Assembly (NCBI GenBank): GCA_947179485.1
Contig: OX359246.1
Location: 24,800,001 to 24,864,000 of the forward strand
Length of the DNA stretch: 64,000 bases
Reading direction: 5' to 3'
Origin: Allacma fusca
Taxonomy: Eukaryota > Arthropoda > Collembola > Symphypleona > Sminthuridae
Below the pieces are notes generated by a model. That model was not told the DNA's origin. It made no database searches and saw only the letters and a list, made by a program, of their open reading frames with translations. Both the position numbers and the translations under genes were made by a program. The number at the start of each line of letters is the position of its first letter. Position 1 is the stretch's first letter. This document shows positions 15,137-27,574 of this stretch, in pieces.

Positions 15137-17700
15137 ATGGAGTGCGTCAGTGTTTTTATGAAAAATATATTTTTACTGCCCCTTTTCTTGCTCCTAGCAT
15201 ACACGCCATTGTACTTTTATGAAGTAAGCATTCAAGTTCGGATGCGCAATGGGTGTGATCCTACTTCACCAGAAAGGTAAACTTTTGGTATTTTTTGTAA
15301 TAATTACAAATAAAATACTGATTTCCTCCGTATATTTAATCATCGGAAATAAAATGAGTTTCGAATTCCGTACACTAATGTGTAATTAATTTTGAAGGCA
15401 GAGCAATTTGACAGGTACTCCACCTGCCGGCTACGTGGTGTACACAGACTCTTGCAAAATCTTTGACCTACCAGCGTTTAGTTGGGAAGCTTTCAGAATC
15501 CTCAAGCCTGAGCCCATCTCCTGCCCCGAATCGCTAATATCTAAAATTGGGAATGTATGTACATTTTACATATCAATTATTTTTGTGGAGTTTCCCCCAA
15601 ATTTATAGTAAGTAGTTACTAACGGATAATTTACCCTGAAGCTTAATTTTACTACGTACAGTTTAAAATCTTTAGAGGCTCTCACTAAGCAAAGAAATGC
15701 TGCAGAAGCCCGAAAACCAGCGACCAAATTGCTGTTACAGAACTTTTCGGAGACCAAAGGTTCAACCAAACAATTTATGGACAGCTGATAAAATAATTGT
15801 GTGAGTAAAAACACATAACTATATACTAAATTGCAGCACGGATTACTGGATGTACTCCTACTGCGGTTAAAAGGCTTTTTCAAAGTTTTTGCTAAGCATG
15901 GACTATTTTAAAACAATTTCAGAAAGTCCAACAGCTGTCTGCCCATTCCCAAATCCAATCAAATTTTAATACCAGCAGAGTTCCTGGAAATATTTTGTGA
16001 GTTCCCGCAAGAACGGAAACTAATATTCTTGGCCAAATCAAACAACTCCCACAAAATGGTTACTAAAAAAATCTCTTCAAAATGGAATGGAACTTTTGCC
16101 ACAGCATTCCCCCTTCGGACTCATTCCAAAGAAACCCAACGTAAAAGGAAGTTCTGGAAGGCCCGGAAGTCCAAAAAAACACCCCCAAGTGTTCTCATCC
16201 TTGCCATCGAATCCGTCTCCAGACTTCATTCCCAAAGAGTACTCGTCCAAACGAGGGACTTGCTTCTGAAAAATGATTTCGTAGAACTGAAAGGTTACAC
16301 AAGGGTCGGAGAGAACACATTTCCCAATATAGGAGCCATGCTATCAAATTTACCTGCGCAAAGTCCAAGTTGCAAGAACTCTCACTCGACCTTCGACAAC
16401 TGCCCTTACATCTGGAAGGGATTTAATCATTCAAATTACATCACAGGATTTTTGGAGGATCTCGATCATTACTCAATGTTTCATTATAACAAGAAGGGCT
16501 TCGCATACCAGCCCACGGATTACTACAACAGACCCTTTCTGAAAGATTACTTTTCCCTCCAGAAGATCAAGGAGGATGGGTATTACGATCATTTGTACTG
16601 CGTCAATGGAAAAGCTTTGCCCCTTTCAGTTTTGGATTATTTAGAAGAAATTCTGAACGCAACATCTATCAACGGTGGGGTTCCTTACTTCCTTTTTTAT
16701 TTGATGGCAAGTCTGTCGCATTATGGATTTAATTATTTGAGGGTGAGTTTCTGCAATTCTTTAAGTATTTTTTTAAAATTACAATTATTCAAAAATAAAT
16801 TCTATATAGGCCTTAATTTTTTTCTAGGGTGTAGATCCTTATTATTACGCCCTTTTGGAGAAGCTGGTGGTTCAGCGGAAGTACAATGCCAACAACACAA
16901 TTATCTTCGTCATGGGGGATCACGGAAATCGTTTGCATCCATTTGTCGATACTTTCCAGGGCTATCAAGAAATGAGCCTCCCAATGCTTTATATATGGCT
17001 ACCTCCAACAATCCGAGAAAGTAAGCCGGAGTGGCTAATCAATTTGAAAGCAAACGCTCACAGATTAGTGTCTCCCTTAGATCTGCACGCCACGCTTCAG
17101 GATATCCTAGCAATGTCAGCGGACTCCTTGGAAAATAAAAATCAAGCCAGCCGAAACCTATCCGAACAAAAAGGCTTGTCTGTTTTCGGAATTATTCCAA
17201 CAAATCGGACCTGTGAGTCAGCTCACATCCCAGATCAGTACTGTCAATGCGGAGTGACCAGATCTGCACATAAGGATAGTGCCCTAGCTAAAAAACTGGG
17301 ATCTCTAATTGTATCAAGAGTGAATGAGATTATTGAACCTGTCAAAAATAACTGCATTGGATTTAAGTTCAAAAAAGTTGAATACAGTCGAGAGCTACTT
17401 GCATCGAAGAATTTCGTCGAGTATATTATTCAAGTAGTAGTGGAACCTCCGGCGTCCTTCCGATGTAGGGTTCGGTATTTTCCTAGTTTATTCGATACGA
17501 CGGATACTGCAGAAATTATTGGGGGTGTGGAGAGAAGTTCTGAGTACAGAAAGACTAGTAAATGTGTCCACAATTTGAATCTCTACCAGTATTGTTACTG
17601 TAAGGATTACTTCGAGGAGGAGTTAAGGCGGAAGGAAAGCGAAAAGAGGAAACCGTTGGACAGGAGGAAAGCCATGACAAAAAAGAATAAGACAATTTGA
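15137..17700 (+). CDS. DUF229 (sulfatase-like, alkaline phosphatase fold) protein, copy A
   Basis: Five exons join in phase: 15137-15276, 15398-15554, 15676-15800, 15923-16742 and 16828-17700, giving 704 aa. An N-terminal hydrophobic stretch (about residues 10-29) is a signal anchor. Family landmarks in order are NCCYRTFRR in exon 3, VLILAIESVSRLHSQR near 232-246 (the 'GxDSxSR' motif, here with E for D), NTFPNIGAML near 272-281, IWKGFNHSNYITGFLEDL, YLMASLSHYGFNYL and FVMGDHGNR near 441-449. The length fits the family. The C terminus is Lys/Arg-rich. The fold is that of sulfatases and phosphatases, but the substrate of DUF229 proteins is unknown and the E substitution may affect activity. It ends 195 bp from the convergent receptor gene. 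It is the only intact copy in this window. Confidence 0.85.
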
Positions 17701-17895
17701 TAATAAAATATATACACAGTAAATATACAGTCACGCTTGAGCAACCTGAAACACAACAAGAATAAGACAACCATGTCTCAAAAGATCACTGTTCTATTTA
17801 CAGCCACGGCGCTACAAGCCATGGCGTTTACTCAAGCACTGTTTCGGATCTCGAAAGATTTTCGTTTATTACCAGACATGAATTGTAACACATTT

Positions 17896-19264
17896 TTAAA
17901 AATAAATGAGCATAGAGACAGAATTTATAATTATAATGCTAGCGATAGATATCCCAGTAGTTTGTGTCACTCCAAAATAGGAACCTAGCATTACCTGTAA
18001 GGGTTTGCATGACCTCAGAAGCATCCGGAGCTCTTGTCTCTTCAGTCCTCGGAGTTCTGAACTGTTAAAAAGACTCTGGCGGAGTTCCTCATTGGACATT
18101 TCCAACTGAGTGGCTAGCAGGGGCAAAATACGGAAACTGTAAAACATCGACGTTATCCCGGGTCCAGCGTAGCTCAGATAATCACGAAATGGGATTTTAC
18201 CCACGAAGCGTACCGACCCATACCAGCAGACAATCCCGGCAATCATGAACGCCAGTGTGATAATTGGATATACGATTGTTGAGAATACGAAGTTATGCAG
18301 CTGGTTGAGTATCTGAAGCTGTCTGAACTCTTGAAAGGATTTGATTACATCGTGCGACGGTTTCTTAATCCTAGGGAATAAATAAATCCATAAAAGGATA
18401 ATAATGACACTCGAATAAATATCCATAAATTCAGCGGAATTTTGCTTTTGTCAAGGAGCTCCTACCTATGATTCAGCACAATATTTACAGTCTCAATGTA
18501 GACAAATACGAGAATCCCTACAAGGTTGACTGTAAAGATAAGGTTTAACGCCCATTGAAAAGTAAACCAAGTGAAGAGAAATTTGAGCAATGGTGTTTGC
18601 TTCTCTGGGAGCACTAATGAAAACCAGTGCTTTTGGGAGCTCGATTGAGACACTGCTACGAAGGCTTTGATCATATATCTTCCAAACACATAAGGAAATA
18701 TGAACTTAATGAATTTGTAGTCCTTTTGGTTCAGAATATTTCTCGCTAAAATCAAAACAGTTTAAAATATAAAAATTTTATTGCTTTCCAACATCATGAA
18801 ATTTATTTTTAACAAAAATAAACCCCAAGGTTTCTTCGACCGTTTGCAAGAATACAATAATTGTGGGTTAATAGGGAAAAAATAATTTAAATACCTGCAA
18901 GTTTTGAGCGAAGCGATGCCAAAAGGTTGAACATGAAAACATACTCTTCATGGTAAAACATAGCATTCATAGTGAAGAAAAACATCAAGATTGCGGGAAT
19001 AATTTGATTAAAAATCATCGAAAAATATCTGATATTTCCAGCCGAGTCCCCCTCAATAATCCCATGACTGATGAAAGTTATCAACCGAAATAAAAGATAC
19101 AGGACCTCAACCACTACAACACTGCCGCTTGAAAAGTACCAATAATATTTATTAAGATTGTTCCCACTGTAAAGAATGTCTCCTTTGAAGAAACAAGGAT
19201 AAATTTTTAGCTTGGATGCGAGAACTATGATTTTCCTTGAATTCGGCAACGTCTCAGTGGACAT
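17896..19264 (-). CDS. Gustatory receptor-like chemoreceptor, copy A (GR1)
   Basis: Three exons join in phase: 19264-18895, 18745-18466 and 18370-17896, giving 374 aa, the usual size for insect-type gustatory receptors. Several hydrophobic helices are visible. The C terminus LRSCKPLQVMLGSYFGV followed by a last hydrophobic helix resembles the conserved end of the 7tm_7 family, which form ligand-gated ion channels in sensory neurons. The second intron (18371-18465) can be partly read through, but AG|GTAGG to CCCTAG|GATT restores phase exactly as in the other two copies. CTCCACAG just before the ATG could be an acceptor for a non-coding 5' exon. The ligand is unknown. Confidence 0.8.
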
Positions 19265-19852
19265 CCTGTGGAGTCAATATGAACAAATCGATTTTTGACG
19301 ATATAAGTTTTAACGTATAAGAAACCTGGGTGAGAGCAAGTTTCATCAAGGAATGAATTTCTGCATTGCCAGAATGTTGCTAGATACAAATCGGCTTACA
19401 AGCCCTGTACAATTTTTAGATAATTCTTCTCAAACAATAATTAATCAATTATTTGCCAATGGTTCATTCGATTTTAAGCACCCATCACGGGAATTATTTT
19501 AAAACTATCGTACCAGTACGTATTTCTGAAAGTTCAAATGAACAGGGTTCTTGAAGGGCAGGGCAGTTAAAATAATTATGACGGTGATTACCCATTGCTC
19601 GGAGATGTATGTATCTACGTATTCCTTTGAATAGCCTTAAGGTTAATTATGACGTTATTGGTACAACTTGATTGGATTAAATCTTTTATAAAATATATAG
19701 AAAATACGAGCAAAAACATGAGTTACGTTAATGGTGCATGTATATAACGTACTACGTACATATATTTTAAATAACCCAATTAAACAATTTAATTTTCTGA
19801 ATTTTTCCTGGCTTTCTTTCAAGCAACGGCAGTATACAAGACCTATCTAATT
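19265..19852. promoter_or_regulatory. Conserved upstream region of GR1
   Basis: This region matches 43573-43975 and 61522-62000 upstream of the other receptor copies, including a well-kept block around GACGGTGATTAC and TGCTCGGAGATG. It lies between the receptor start and the divergent small ORF and would contain the receptor promoter. No specific site is claimed. Confidence 0.4.
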
Positions 19853-20194
19853 TTGTGGAGGGAGGTGCAAATGAAATTTGAAATTAACGTTCTCACTCTA
19901 ATGCTCATGACTCAATTGCTTGTTTTGATCATTTATAGTATAATTTTTAATAAATCTTTATTGCATGCTGTTGTGAGCGTACAGAAGATGTTTAATATGA
20001 TTACTGGAATTGAAATTAATGACAAGTATTTGCGCCTCGACCGTATCTATCTGTCACAAATAAATGGTAAGCCAGAAAATCAATGTTCCTCACCTTGGCT
20101 TCTGAAACTGAACTCCGAATCCAGAGACCTATCAAGGGATTCCCTGGAAAGACCATCAAATTTCTCACAGACAGGCATAGAAAGATATTCTTAA
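19853..20194 (+). CDS. Small ORF conserved between cassettes A and B
   Basis: The frame encodes one hydrophobic segment (VLTLMLMTQLLVLIIYSIIF) followed by a polar tail ending in IERYS. The tail is kept in the same frame at 44041-44331 with several substitutions, the same stop and a 3-bp in-frame indel (ERPSNF against EISPSNF). The N-terminal part is frameshifted in copy B. I do not recognise the protein. It may be a short membrane protein or the last exon of a divergently transcribed gene. Confidence 0.4.
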   Translation: MWREVQMKFEINVLTLMLMTQLLVLIIYSIIFNKSLLHAVVSVQKMFNMITGIEINDKYLRLDRIYLSQINGKPENQCSSPWLLKLNSESRDLSRDSLERPSNFSQTGIERYS

Positions 20195-21962
20195 TAAAAA
20201 ATGCGGTTTTAAAAAAACCAAAACGAAGATGCTTTTACGGCTCTAAAACGTGAAAAACTAGCATTTGATATGGGAGGAATTAGCGCAATAATGAAAGACA
20301 CAAAGCATCTCGGATGCAAACACATACGTATAGATCCTTTATACTAATTTGAAAGTGATTGTCTTGATGATGATGATGATGATGGAGCCAGTCGTCACTT
20401 ATGTACATGACATGTTGAAGCAAAGCGGTTCATTTTTTTTCTATCATTCATGAAAAAAAATGCCTTAATTTTTATTTTAAAACATTTTATTTGCACGATG
20501 GAAAAAATTATCCTCAATTCTTTTTTAACATTTCTTTTTTGTTTACTTCGACAGGGTTAAGTTATAGTAACCAAGTGTTACTACTTAATCCTGTTCAAGT
20601 CAACAAAATATAATGCCATTTTAGATTACAAACCAGAAAAAATTAAAAAAGAGAAAAGAAATTCCGCAATGCTAAACAAGTTACCAACAAGTTACTATCT
20701 TGCATCTTGGAATTTGTATGGCTAATTCGAATCAACTACTACTTGCTTATTGTGTACGCCTTTGAATATTTAGTACAGTTTGGCTAATATTGATTGGCCA
20801 GCATCTTTGTACTACCACGATTAAATTCTAACTTTGGATATGAGAGTAAGTAGAGTATAAGAATAACTTTGGGGTCCACCAACACATGTCAAACATAAAA
20901 TTAATTAAAACGATGTAGCTATCATGCATTGACAGCGTTCTGGGCTACTAAAAAAAATTTACACTTTCGTGGAAAAAAATTAGGGTCTTTGATAGCTAAT
21001 ACTTTGTGGTCAAATCTTATAACTTTAATAATGGGTTCCAGCAAAATGAATATAAACAAGGACAATTTCAAATTGCAAACAGTTGCCCAGTTTTAGTAAT
21101 TTAATTACCATTTTATTAGTACCCTGTACAGCACCTATTTATTAAACAGCATTTAAATATTTTCAAAAAATATTTATGCCACGGAAAAGTATGAGAACAA
21201 TTCTAAAAATATTCTTTGAGGACTTCACGTAAAAGGAGAGGCTTCAGTTTTTAAAAATCAGCTAATCCTATTTTGATCAAAGTCTGGCAATGTTACTAAC
21301 ATAAATAAGAAGCTTTTAGTTTTCCAATGAGTAGGCTTTATATCTAGCTATTGTGTCAGTTCCATTCGATGTTTAATTCTCACTACAAATGAAGTCAATA
21401 CAACAGTGAAATTACTTCGAAAACCTATGTATGAAATGTAGGTTTTAAGACAGTGAAAATAGAGCCATTGCTTATGTATGCAGGTCAGTGACGGGGGAAT
21501 TCGAATAACATAAATAGTCAAATAAATAGAAAGGCCTTTCTGCATGGAATCTGAGGGTCTTTATTATTTATTTTGGACCAGAGTTGAACCCCTAAAATTC
21601 ACATTGGTTTAAAAAATTTAACTTACCTTTGCCAGGAAAGTAAGGAAAACAATTTATGTATAAAGCCATTAATAAGCCACGAACTTGGTTTCTGTCACGG
21701 ATTTTCCCCAATCGAAGCTGATTAGAGGTTTAAAGGATCCGTTGCATATATTTAAACGAAGAACATATGCTGTCCCAGTTTTCCCATCCAACTTGGTGGA
21801 TGGATTGAATGCTAGTAATATATTATTCGGTAGCACCAGAGATGCTTTGTGTGTCGTTCATTATTGCGTTAATTCTTTGCATATCAAATGCTAGTTTTTC
21901 ACGTTTTAGAGCCGTAAAAGCATCTTCGTTTTTGGCTTTTTTTAAAACCGCATTTTTTATGC
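20193..21962. mobile_element. Long inverted-repeat (foldback) element, split by a Helitron
   Basis: The left arm 20193-20334 and right arm 21816-21962 are long inverted repeats. Both, read inward, start with ATAAAAAATGCGGTTTTAAA and continue through GATGCTTTTACGGCTC to AAGCATCTC. The Helitron at 20335-21815 sits between the arms. The matching place in cassette B (after 44331) lacks this element, but clean target duplications were not found. Confidence 0.6.
20335..21815 (+). mobile_element. Non-autonomous Helitron-like element, copy 1
   Basis: It starts TCCTTTATACTAAT and ends with the hairpin CCATCCAACTTGGTGGATGG followed by a short spacer and CTAG, and is flanked by A on the left and T on the right. 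These are Helitron hallmarks (TC start, 3' hairpin, CTRR end, insertion between A and T). A GAT microsatellite lies near the start. No Rep/helicase gene is present. It is homologous to copy 2 at 40442-42014. Confidence 0.78.
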
Positions 21963-23682
21963 AAATTGTTTTCAAAATTTTCTTGATTTATTGTATAATA
22001 ATAAAAAACGATAATTTAGTAATACATTATTAAAATTTTCATGAAGTTCAAATAATTTAATTAGTTGTTAATATTGGAAACACTTCAAGTTATGTGTCGA
22101 ATATTGAAGGTTTTGAGTATGACAATAATAATTTGCAATTATAAACAGTTAATTTTTAAGGGCCCAAGCCCTTTTTTGCCCATCATAAGATTTTGCACAC
22201 TAGCCTACAATAATTAGGCAGACATTTGTGCAAATTTTTATCAAAGTTGTTTTGGGGGAAGACCTTTAAAAAAACTGCAGTTTATTAGGATAGGCAATTC
22301 CGTAGACTCAAGGGAAAACTTGAGTATAAATTCATTCAGATCTCGTAAACTATACATGCTGAAGAGGTGAGTTAAACAATGGACGTTGTACAAATCCTGT
22401 CATTGACTTTAAGCCCTTAATATTCGGAATTGGTCAAAGGGTGTAGAAGTTATTCTCAAATCTTTTTTTTTCAGGGGGGTGGGTAAGTGCATATCTACGC
22501 TTTGCGTTTTTTTCCGCAACGAATTTTTCAAAAGTTGAAAATTCTAATTTTTGCAAATCAGTAAAAAAGCATCTTCGTAAAAATAGTTTTCTTTTGAAAA
22601 AAAAATTTTGACTTCAAAGTCTTCAAAAAATAACTCAACCACATCACTCGGGTTCATACCCTTGTGATCATCAAATTTGGCGCAGGTCAATAAAACAAAT
22701 GTAAAAAATTTAGAGCTATATTTGATACAAATTAGGATGAGTGACGTATTTCGGCTAGAAGCAAGAATTTTGTGTGAGAACCTTTTACATAATTATACTA
22801 ATTCAGGAACTTTTATCCTCCTTATTTTTAGCCCCTGGTTAGCTTTCATTTTGCGATAAAAAAAAATATACATATAAATACCTCTGTTAAGAAGCCGCCT
22901 ATTTAGATACTTTAGAATTTTTGACTTAAAGATCAAATATGTTGCTCTTGAGCGGTAATTAACAGATTTACGGATGTACAGGATTGTACTCATTCTCTTT
23001 ACATTTGAAACATTGTACAATACAAGCGTCCGTCTACCGGTAACTCTTTTCTTGAATTCAATTGTAATTATCTTTATAGGTAACGGGAAAACTGAGGACT
23101 TCGGATAGGGGGAGCTCTATATATGTAGGTTACGGATAGTAGTCGGACTTTAACATACATTAATTGGTACATCGCTCCAACTTAAATATCAGATTGACGA
23201 GATATTAATAAGAAGAAGGAAAGAATCATACCGACAGTACCCGCCGTAAGACATTAGGACATGTAAATATATAGCCGGAAGAGTGTGACTATATACAAAG
23301 GGAGCACCTACAATTAAATCTAAAGTTTGGGAGCAGTGAGTTCCTTGAGTTCCTGGATTTATTTGTATGAGTCGAACCAAAATTTGATTCTCATCAAGAT
23401 TATTAGTACTTCACATGTAATTATTACAAACTCGTCGACTTTTCGTGTTCATTACAGTTCCACTTTGATTGTAAACTGTGTGAGTAACCTTACATAATAT
23501 CTTGACATAATCTCTTGACATTCACATCCCATCACTATGTAATCTGAACCATCGTTATTGGACTAATTCCAGCATTTATTTCAATGTAATAATAATTGTG
23601 ACGAATCTTCAACCTGTTTACCGTAAACGTGTACTCAAAACTTAATTTTACTGAACTCATGTGTGTATGTATCTGTTGAGTT
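21963..23682. repeat. Cassette-linked duplicated spacer A
   Basis: From about 22590 to 23676 this segment matches 44335-45440 downstream of cassette B, often at high identity; the match stops at the BEL/Pao element. The stretch 21963-22590 is extra sequence without a gene. Its right part (GTAAAAAAGCATCTTCGTA) recurs near 49085-49110. Open frames here are not supported as genes. Confidence 0.6.
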
Positions 23683-24414
23683 CAGTATATCTTGGTTGCA
23701 TGCATGTATAGATATTCATGAGCTGATTATATTGACCAGCAATGACATAATGTTATGTAACAGCTTGCGCGCTTCTGCAGATGAGTCTGCTCATGGATGG
23801 GAGGTTCGGGCTCATGGAAGATGAGTCAGTGTGAAGGAAATATTGTGAGCGCGAGCATCATTGTTGCTAACAATAGCACTCTCATATTTGCGTATAATCA
23901 AGTGCAAATATAGAATCATTTGTCAGGAGTTGCAAATTAAATAAATACACTTTATAAATCATCTCTGTGTGTGTGTGTGCCTGTAGTCTATAATTATTGT
24001 TAGGACTAACACAAGTAACTACAATTATATAGCTCCATGAGCCAAAGCCGAAACACACTATATATGTACATGCACATTATCCTCCTTCCCACCAGCACCT
24101 CCAACAATCCTCATTTATACTCATCTCTGATCCGATTCACAGCATGAAATAACATTTTTTGGTCCTTCGAGTACCGGATGCATACCATCGCAATCCGAAG
24201 TATTTGTTAATTTGTGTTGTTCTTTCGGTGACAAGTTAATGGAACAGTAGCAGCCACGCTGTCAAACCGACGCTATCTTGTAACGGTCTGTACTTGTATG
24301 TTATGCATGGGGTTACATATGTGCCACGTCGAACTCTAGGTATTAGTGTGAGCAGTAGCGCCACCACTTGCACAAGCCAAGCTTGTACCGCCATTTTGAT
24401 CTAAAACATTTGCT

Positions 24415-24507
24415 GGTTAGCCACGCTAACCGAAACCGCCATTTTGTCAACTGATTCTTAGCCACGCTAACTGCAATCATTGTTTACTTATTGTTAGCCA
24501 GACTAAC
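24415..24507 (+). repeat. Triple hairpin array in the BEL/Pao leader
   Basis: Three short inverted repeats lie in a row before gag: GGTTAGCCACGCTAACC at 24415-24431, TTAGCCACGCTAA at 24458-24470 and GTTAGCCAGACTAAC at 24493-24507. The words CCGCCATTTTG also recur between them, giving a repeat unit of about 45 bp. Confidence 0.8.
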
Positions 24508-24561
24508 CAACAGTGAGATAATCTGTGAACTTTATGATTTCTCTATTAATTTGAATGAACA

Positions 24562-26067
24562 ATGCTCTCTCTAAAGAACAGCCGGTCTGGTTACAAGGCA
24601 GTTGCTACAAAACTGAAACAGTCCTTGGATACTCAAGATCCGAACGTACTCACACGGAGTACGTACAACCTGTTCATTTTGAAACTCCAGGACATAATGA
24701 CCAAGTTGGAAGACAACCACTCCCAGATTTTGGATGCATGTGCTGACGAAGCCGAAGAAAACCTGCACATTGCTGAATATGAGTCTTCACACGACACTCT
24801 TATGGAAATGTCATTAAAACTTTCGTCATGGGACGACACTCTAACCAGGAAGGAATCCGCAGAGTATCACCAGCGGCAGTCGCAACCGGCACATGTCTAT
24901 GATCAAGTTAAGGTGAATTTACCCAAGATTGAGTTGCCCAAGTTTACCGGAAGGCTGGAAGACTGGATAACTTTCTCCGATCTGTTTACGCACGTGGTTC
25001 ATGCAAATAATGAGCTTTCTGGGGCACAAAAATTGCAATACTTGAAGTCAGCTCTTCAAGGTGATGCGGCCCGGCTTCTCGATGCTATTACCATTGCAGA
25101 TGGTAATTACGAAAGAGCATGGAAGATAGTGACCGATCGCTATCAGCATACTCGGGAAATACTTCACACCCACGTCAACAAGTTTCTCCACCAGCCCCAG
25201 GTGCAACCAGAATCCGCGACGTCTCTTCTCAATATGATTGACGTTACAAATCAATCTTTGAATGCACTCCGGGTACTCAACTGTAAACCGGAAGAATGGA
25301 ATGTCATCCTCGTAACTGTAATGATGAACAAGTTGGATCTGGAGACTCGTCGGGTTTATGAACGCTCCTTGGATCACAATGAAATGCCAACCTTTGAAGA
25401 GCTCATGCGTTTTTTGGAAAAGCAGGCAAGGGCATTGAATGCTGGAGGTAGTTCCAGACCTAAGCCAAACAGTGGCAATCAACGGAAATTTGACGGGCGA
25501 CCGGGACCAGGACCTTCTTCGGCGGTTGTCAATGGTAGAGGTAAATGCTCTTTTTGCAAAGATGACCATTTCTCGTTCCAATGTAAGGTACTTTTAGACA
25601 AGACCGGTATGGAGCGCTTCAATTTTGCCCAGTCAGCGGGTGTTTGCCTCAACTGTCTCAGAAAGGGTCACTTTGCCTCTCAATGTGACAGCTCTAATTG
25701 TAAGCGATGTAATAAGAAACATCACACTCTTCTGCACCTTGAAGATGCTAAAGTGGAAGCGAAGCGGGAGGCAGTACCAGGTCTTACGATCAAGTCATCA
25801 AATTCTGAGAGTGTGTTGCTTTTCACCGCCCTAATTAGAGTCATGGACCATGTGGGTCACCAACACGATTGCCGAGCCTTACTGGATACAGGCTCACAAG
25901 CCAGCTTCATTTCTATTGCATGTGCCAATAAGCTGAACCTACCACGAATGGAATCATCCACTGAGGTTACGGGCCTGGCTGGTGTTGGAGTTGCTCATGC
26001 AGGTTACACAATTAAGTTACAAATGGTATCATGGTTGGAGTCACATTCAAGGACTAAAGTTGGCTGA
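24562..26067 (+). pseudogene. BEL/Pao gag-protease
   Basis: The 5' part of the polyprotein. A gag region (LPKIELPKFTGRLEDWITF, the DUF1759 type) is followed by zinc knuckles (CSFCKDDHFSFQC, CLNCLRKGHFASQC, CKRCNKKHH) and an aspartic protease of the DUF1758 type with ALLDTGSQ. A frameshift near 26040 ends the frame. Continuing sequence (DILLGANIL, DTIFGWALYGPG) lies in another frame at 25982-26479, which ends at a stop. Confidence 0.88.
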
Positions 26068-27454
26068 TCCTGGGTACCATCATTCTCGCTCCGTTGACAT
26101 TTTACTCGGAGCCAACATTTTGAACAAAATTATGAAGCCCGCAAAAATTGATGGGGAAGATGGAACTCCGTCCGCTCAAGACACTATTTTTGGTTGGGCA
26201 CTATATGGTCCTGGCTCAGCTCCAGCAGCTCTAAAGGTAGTGTCTCATATCAACGTGGTTCCTCTCGAAGAAATTGATTCTACTCTACGGAAGTTCTGGG
26301 AAATAGAGACACTACCTACGAAACGAATATACACTTCAGAGGAGGAGCAATTTGTTCTCCACTTTAACAGTACAACCACCAGGTTGAACGATGGCTCCTA
26401 CCAAGTGTCTCTACCATTTAAAAAGGAGGCACAGGGACTGGGTGACTCTAAGCAACATGCTCTTCGAAGATCTAACTAGGTTGAAAATCGGCTGAACCGG
26501 AACTCACAACTTAAGAGTCAATATGTAAGCTTCATGAATGAATACATTGCATTAGGTCACATGTCTCCAATCCCCCATTCGAAGCTTAATTCTAACGCAG
26601 CTTGCTCATTCTATCTGCCTCACCATCCGGTTCTGAAAGAGTCAAGCTCCACTAAAAAACTACGCGTAGTTTTTGATGCGAGTGCCAGCACAACGTCCAG
26701 GGTTTCTCTCAACGACCAACTCATGGTTGGTCCTATTGTTCAAGACGACTTGTTCTCCATTATGGTTCGCTGGAGGTATTACCTAGTACCTATCTGCGCT
26801 GACATTAAAATGATGTATAGGCATATATGGATGGGAGAACCGGACTGGACATACCTACGTATACTTTGGAGAGAGGAAGTTACACAGCCCATTCAGGAGT
26901 ACTGGCTCAAAACGGTGACATATGGTACGGCCTCAGCTCCATCACAAGCAGTGCTCGTCTTGAAAGATATTGCTGACCGGTGTAAAGACTCTCATCCTCC
27001 AGCTTCCCAGTCACTGAAACGTGATTTTTATATGGACGACTGCATGACCGGAGCCAATACAGTCTCCGAAGCTCTCGAATTGCAACAACAATTGCTGTTG
27101 GTACTGAAGTCGTCGAACTTTATTTTAAGGAAATGGTCATCATCAGAGACAGCAGTCCTTGAAGCAGTGCCACCAGAGTTCCGAGAGACTCAGCTCCCTC
27201 TCACACTCGATCCCGACAGAACAGTTAAAACTTTGGGAATGCATTGGAGTCCACATGCAGATGATTTCCGGTTTACCCTTGATGCGAGAAACCACAAGAA
27301 AATAACGAAGCGAAATGTTCTCTCTGATCTAGCCCGTATGTTTGATCCCTTGGGTTTGTTGTCGCCCATTACAATTAAGTGGAAACTAATTATGCAACAA
27401 TTTTGGAAGCTGAAAATTGACTGGGATCACCAATTACCACACGACATTTCTTAA
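25982..27454 (+). pseudogene. BEL/Pao protease C-terminal part and reverse transcriptase
   Basis: One frame, interrupted by a stop at 26477-26479. After the protease tail, the reverse transcriptase shows KLRVVFDASA, PICADIKMMYRHI and the catalytic box FYMDDCMTG, then DPLGLLSPITIKWK. It ends at TAA at 27452-27454, with a further damaged stretch leading to the RNase H start. It replicates by copying element RNA; this copy is dead. Confidence 0.88.
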
Positions 27455-27574
27455 CGCTGGGCTACATTCTGTGACGACCTCCTCAAACTAAGAAACCCCC
27501 GAATTCCACGATGTATTGCAGTCGACTTATGAACTCCATGGATTCAGCGATGCTTCGGAGCTAGCATATGCAGG

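Larger units (their letters stand above)
23683..27574 (+). mobile_element. Truncated BEL/Pao LTR retrotransposon
   Basis: Homology with cassette B breaks near 23677. A probable 5' LTR (beginning TGTTGAGTTC) and leader precede gag. Coding parts follow for gag, protease and reverse transcriptase. The RNase H region begins (HGFSDASELAYAG, about 27538-27574) and the element then stops, with no integrase or 3' LTR. The right end abuts a 39-bp hAT end fragment. The LTR limits are uncertain. Confidence 0.8.

Noticed and set aside
16743-17024. Extension of the sulfatase exon 4 frame to 17024
   Set aside because: It reads through the intron at 16743-16827 and continues in the wrong frame; GTGAGT and TTTCTAG mark the splice.
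18371-18465. Coding stretch MDIYSSVII at the start of the receptor's third segment
   Set aside because: A stop separates it from exon 2, while removing it as an intron keeps phase in all three copies.
20367-20384. GAT microsatellite as a separate feature of interest
   Set aside because: It differs only in repeat number from the same site in Helitron copy 2 and is ordinary slippage.
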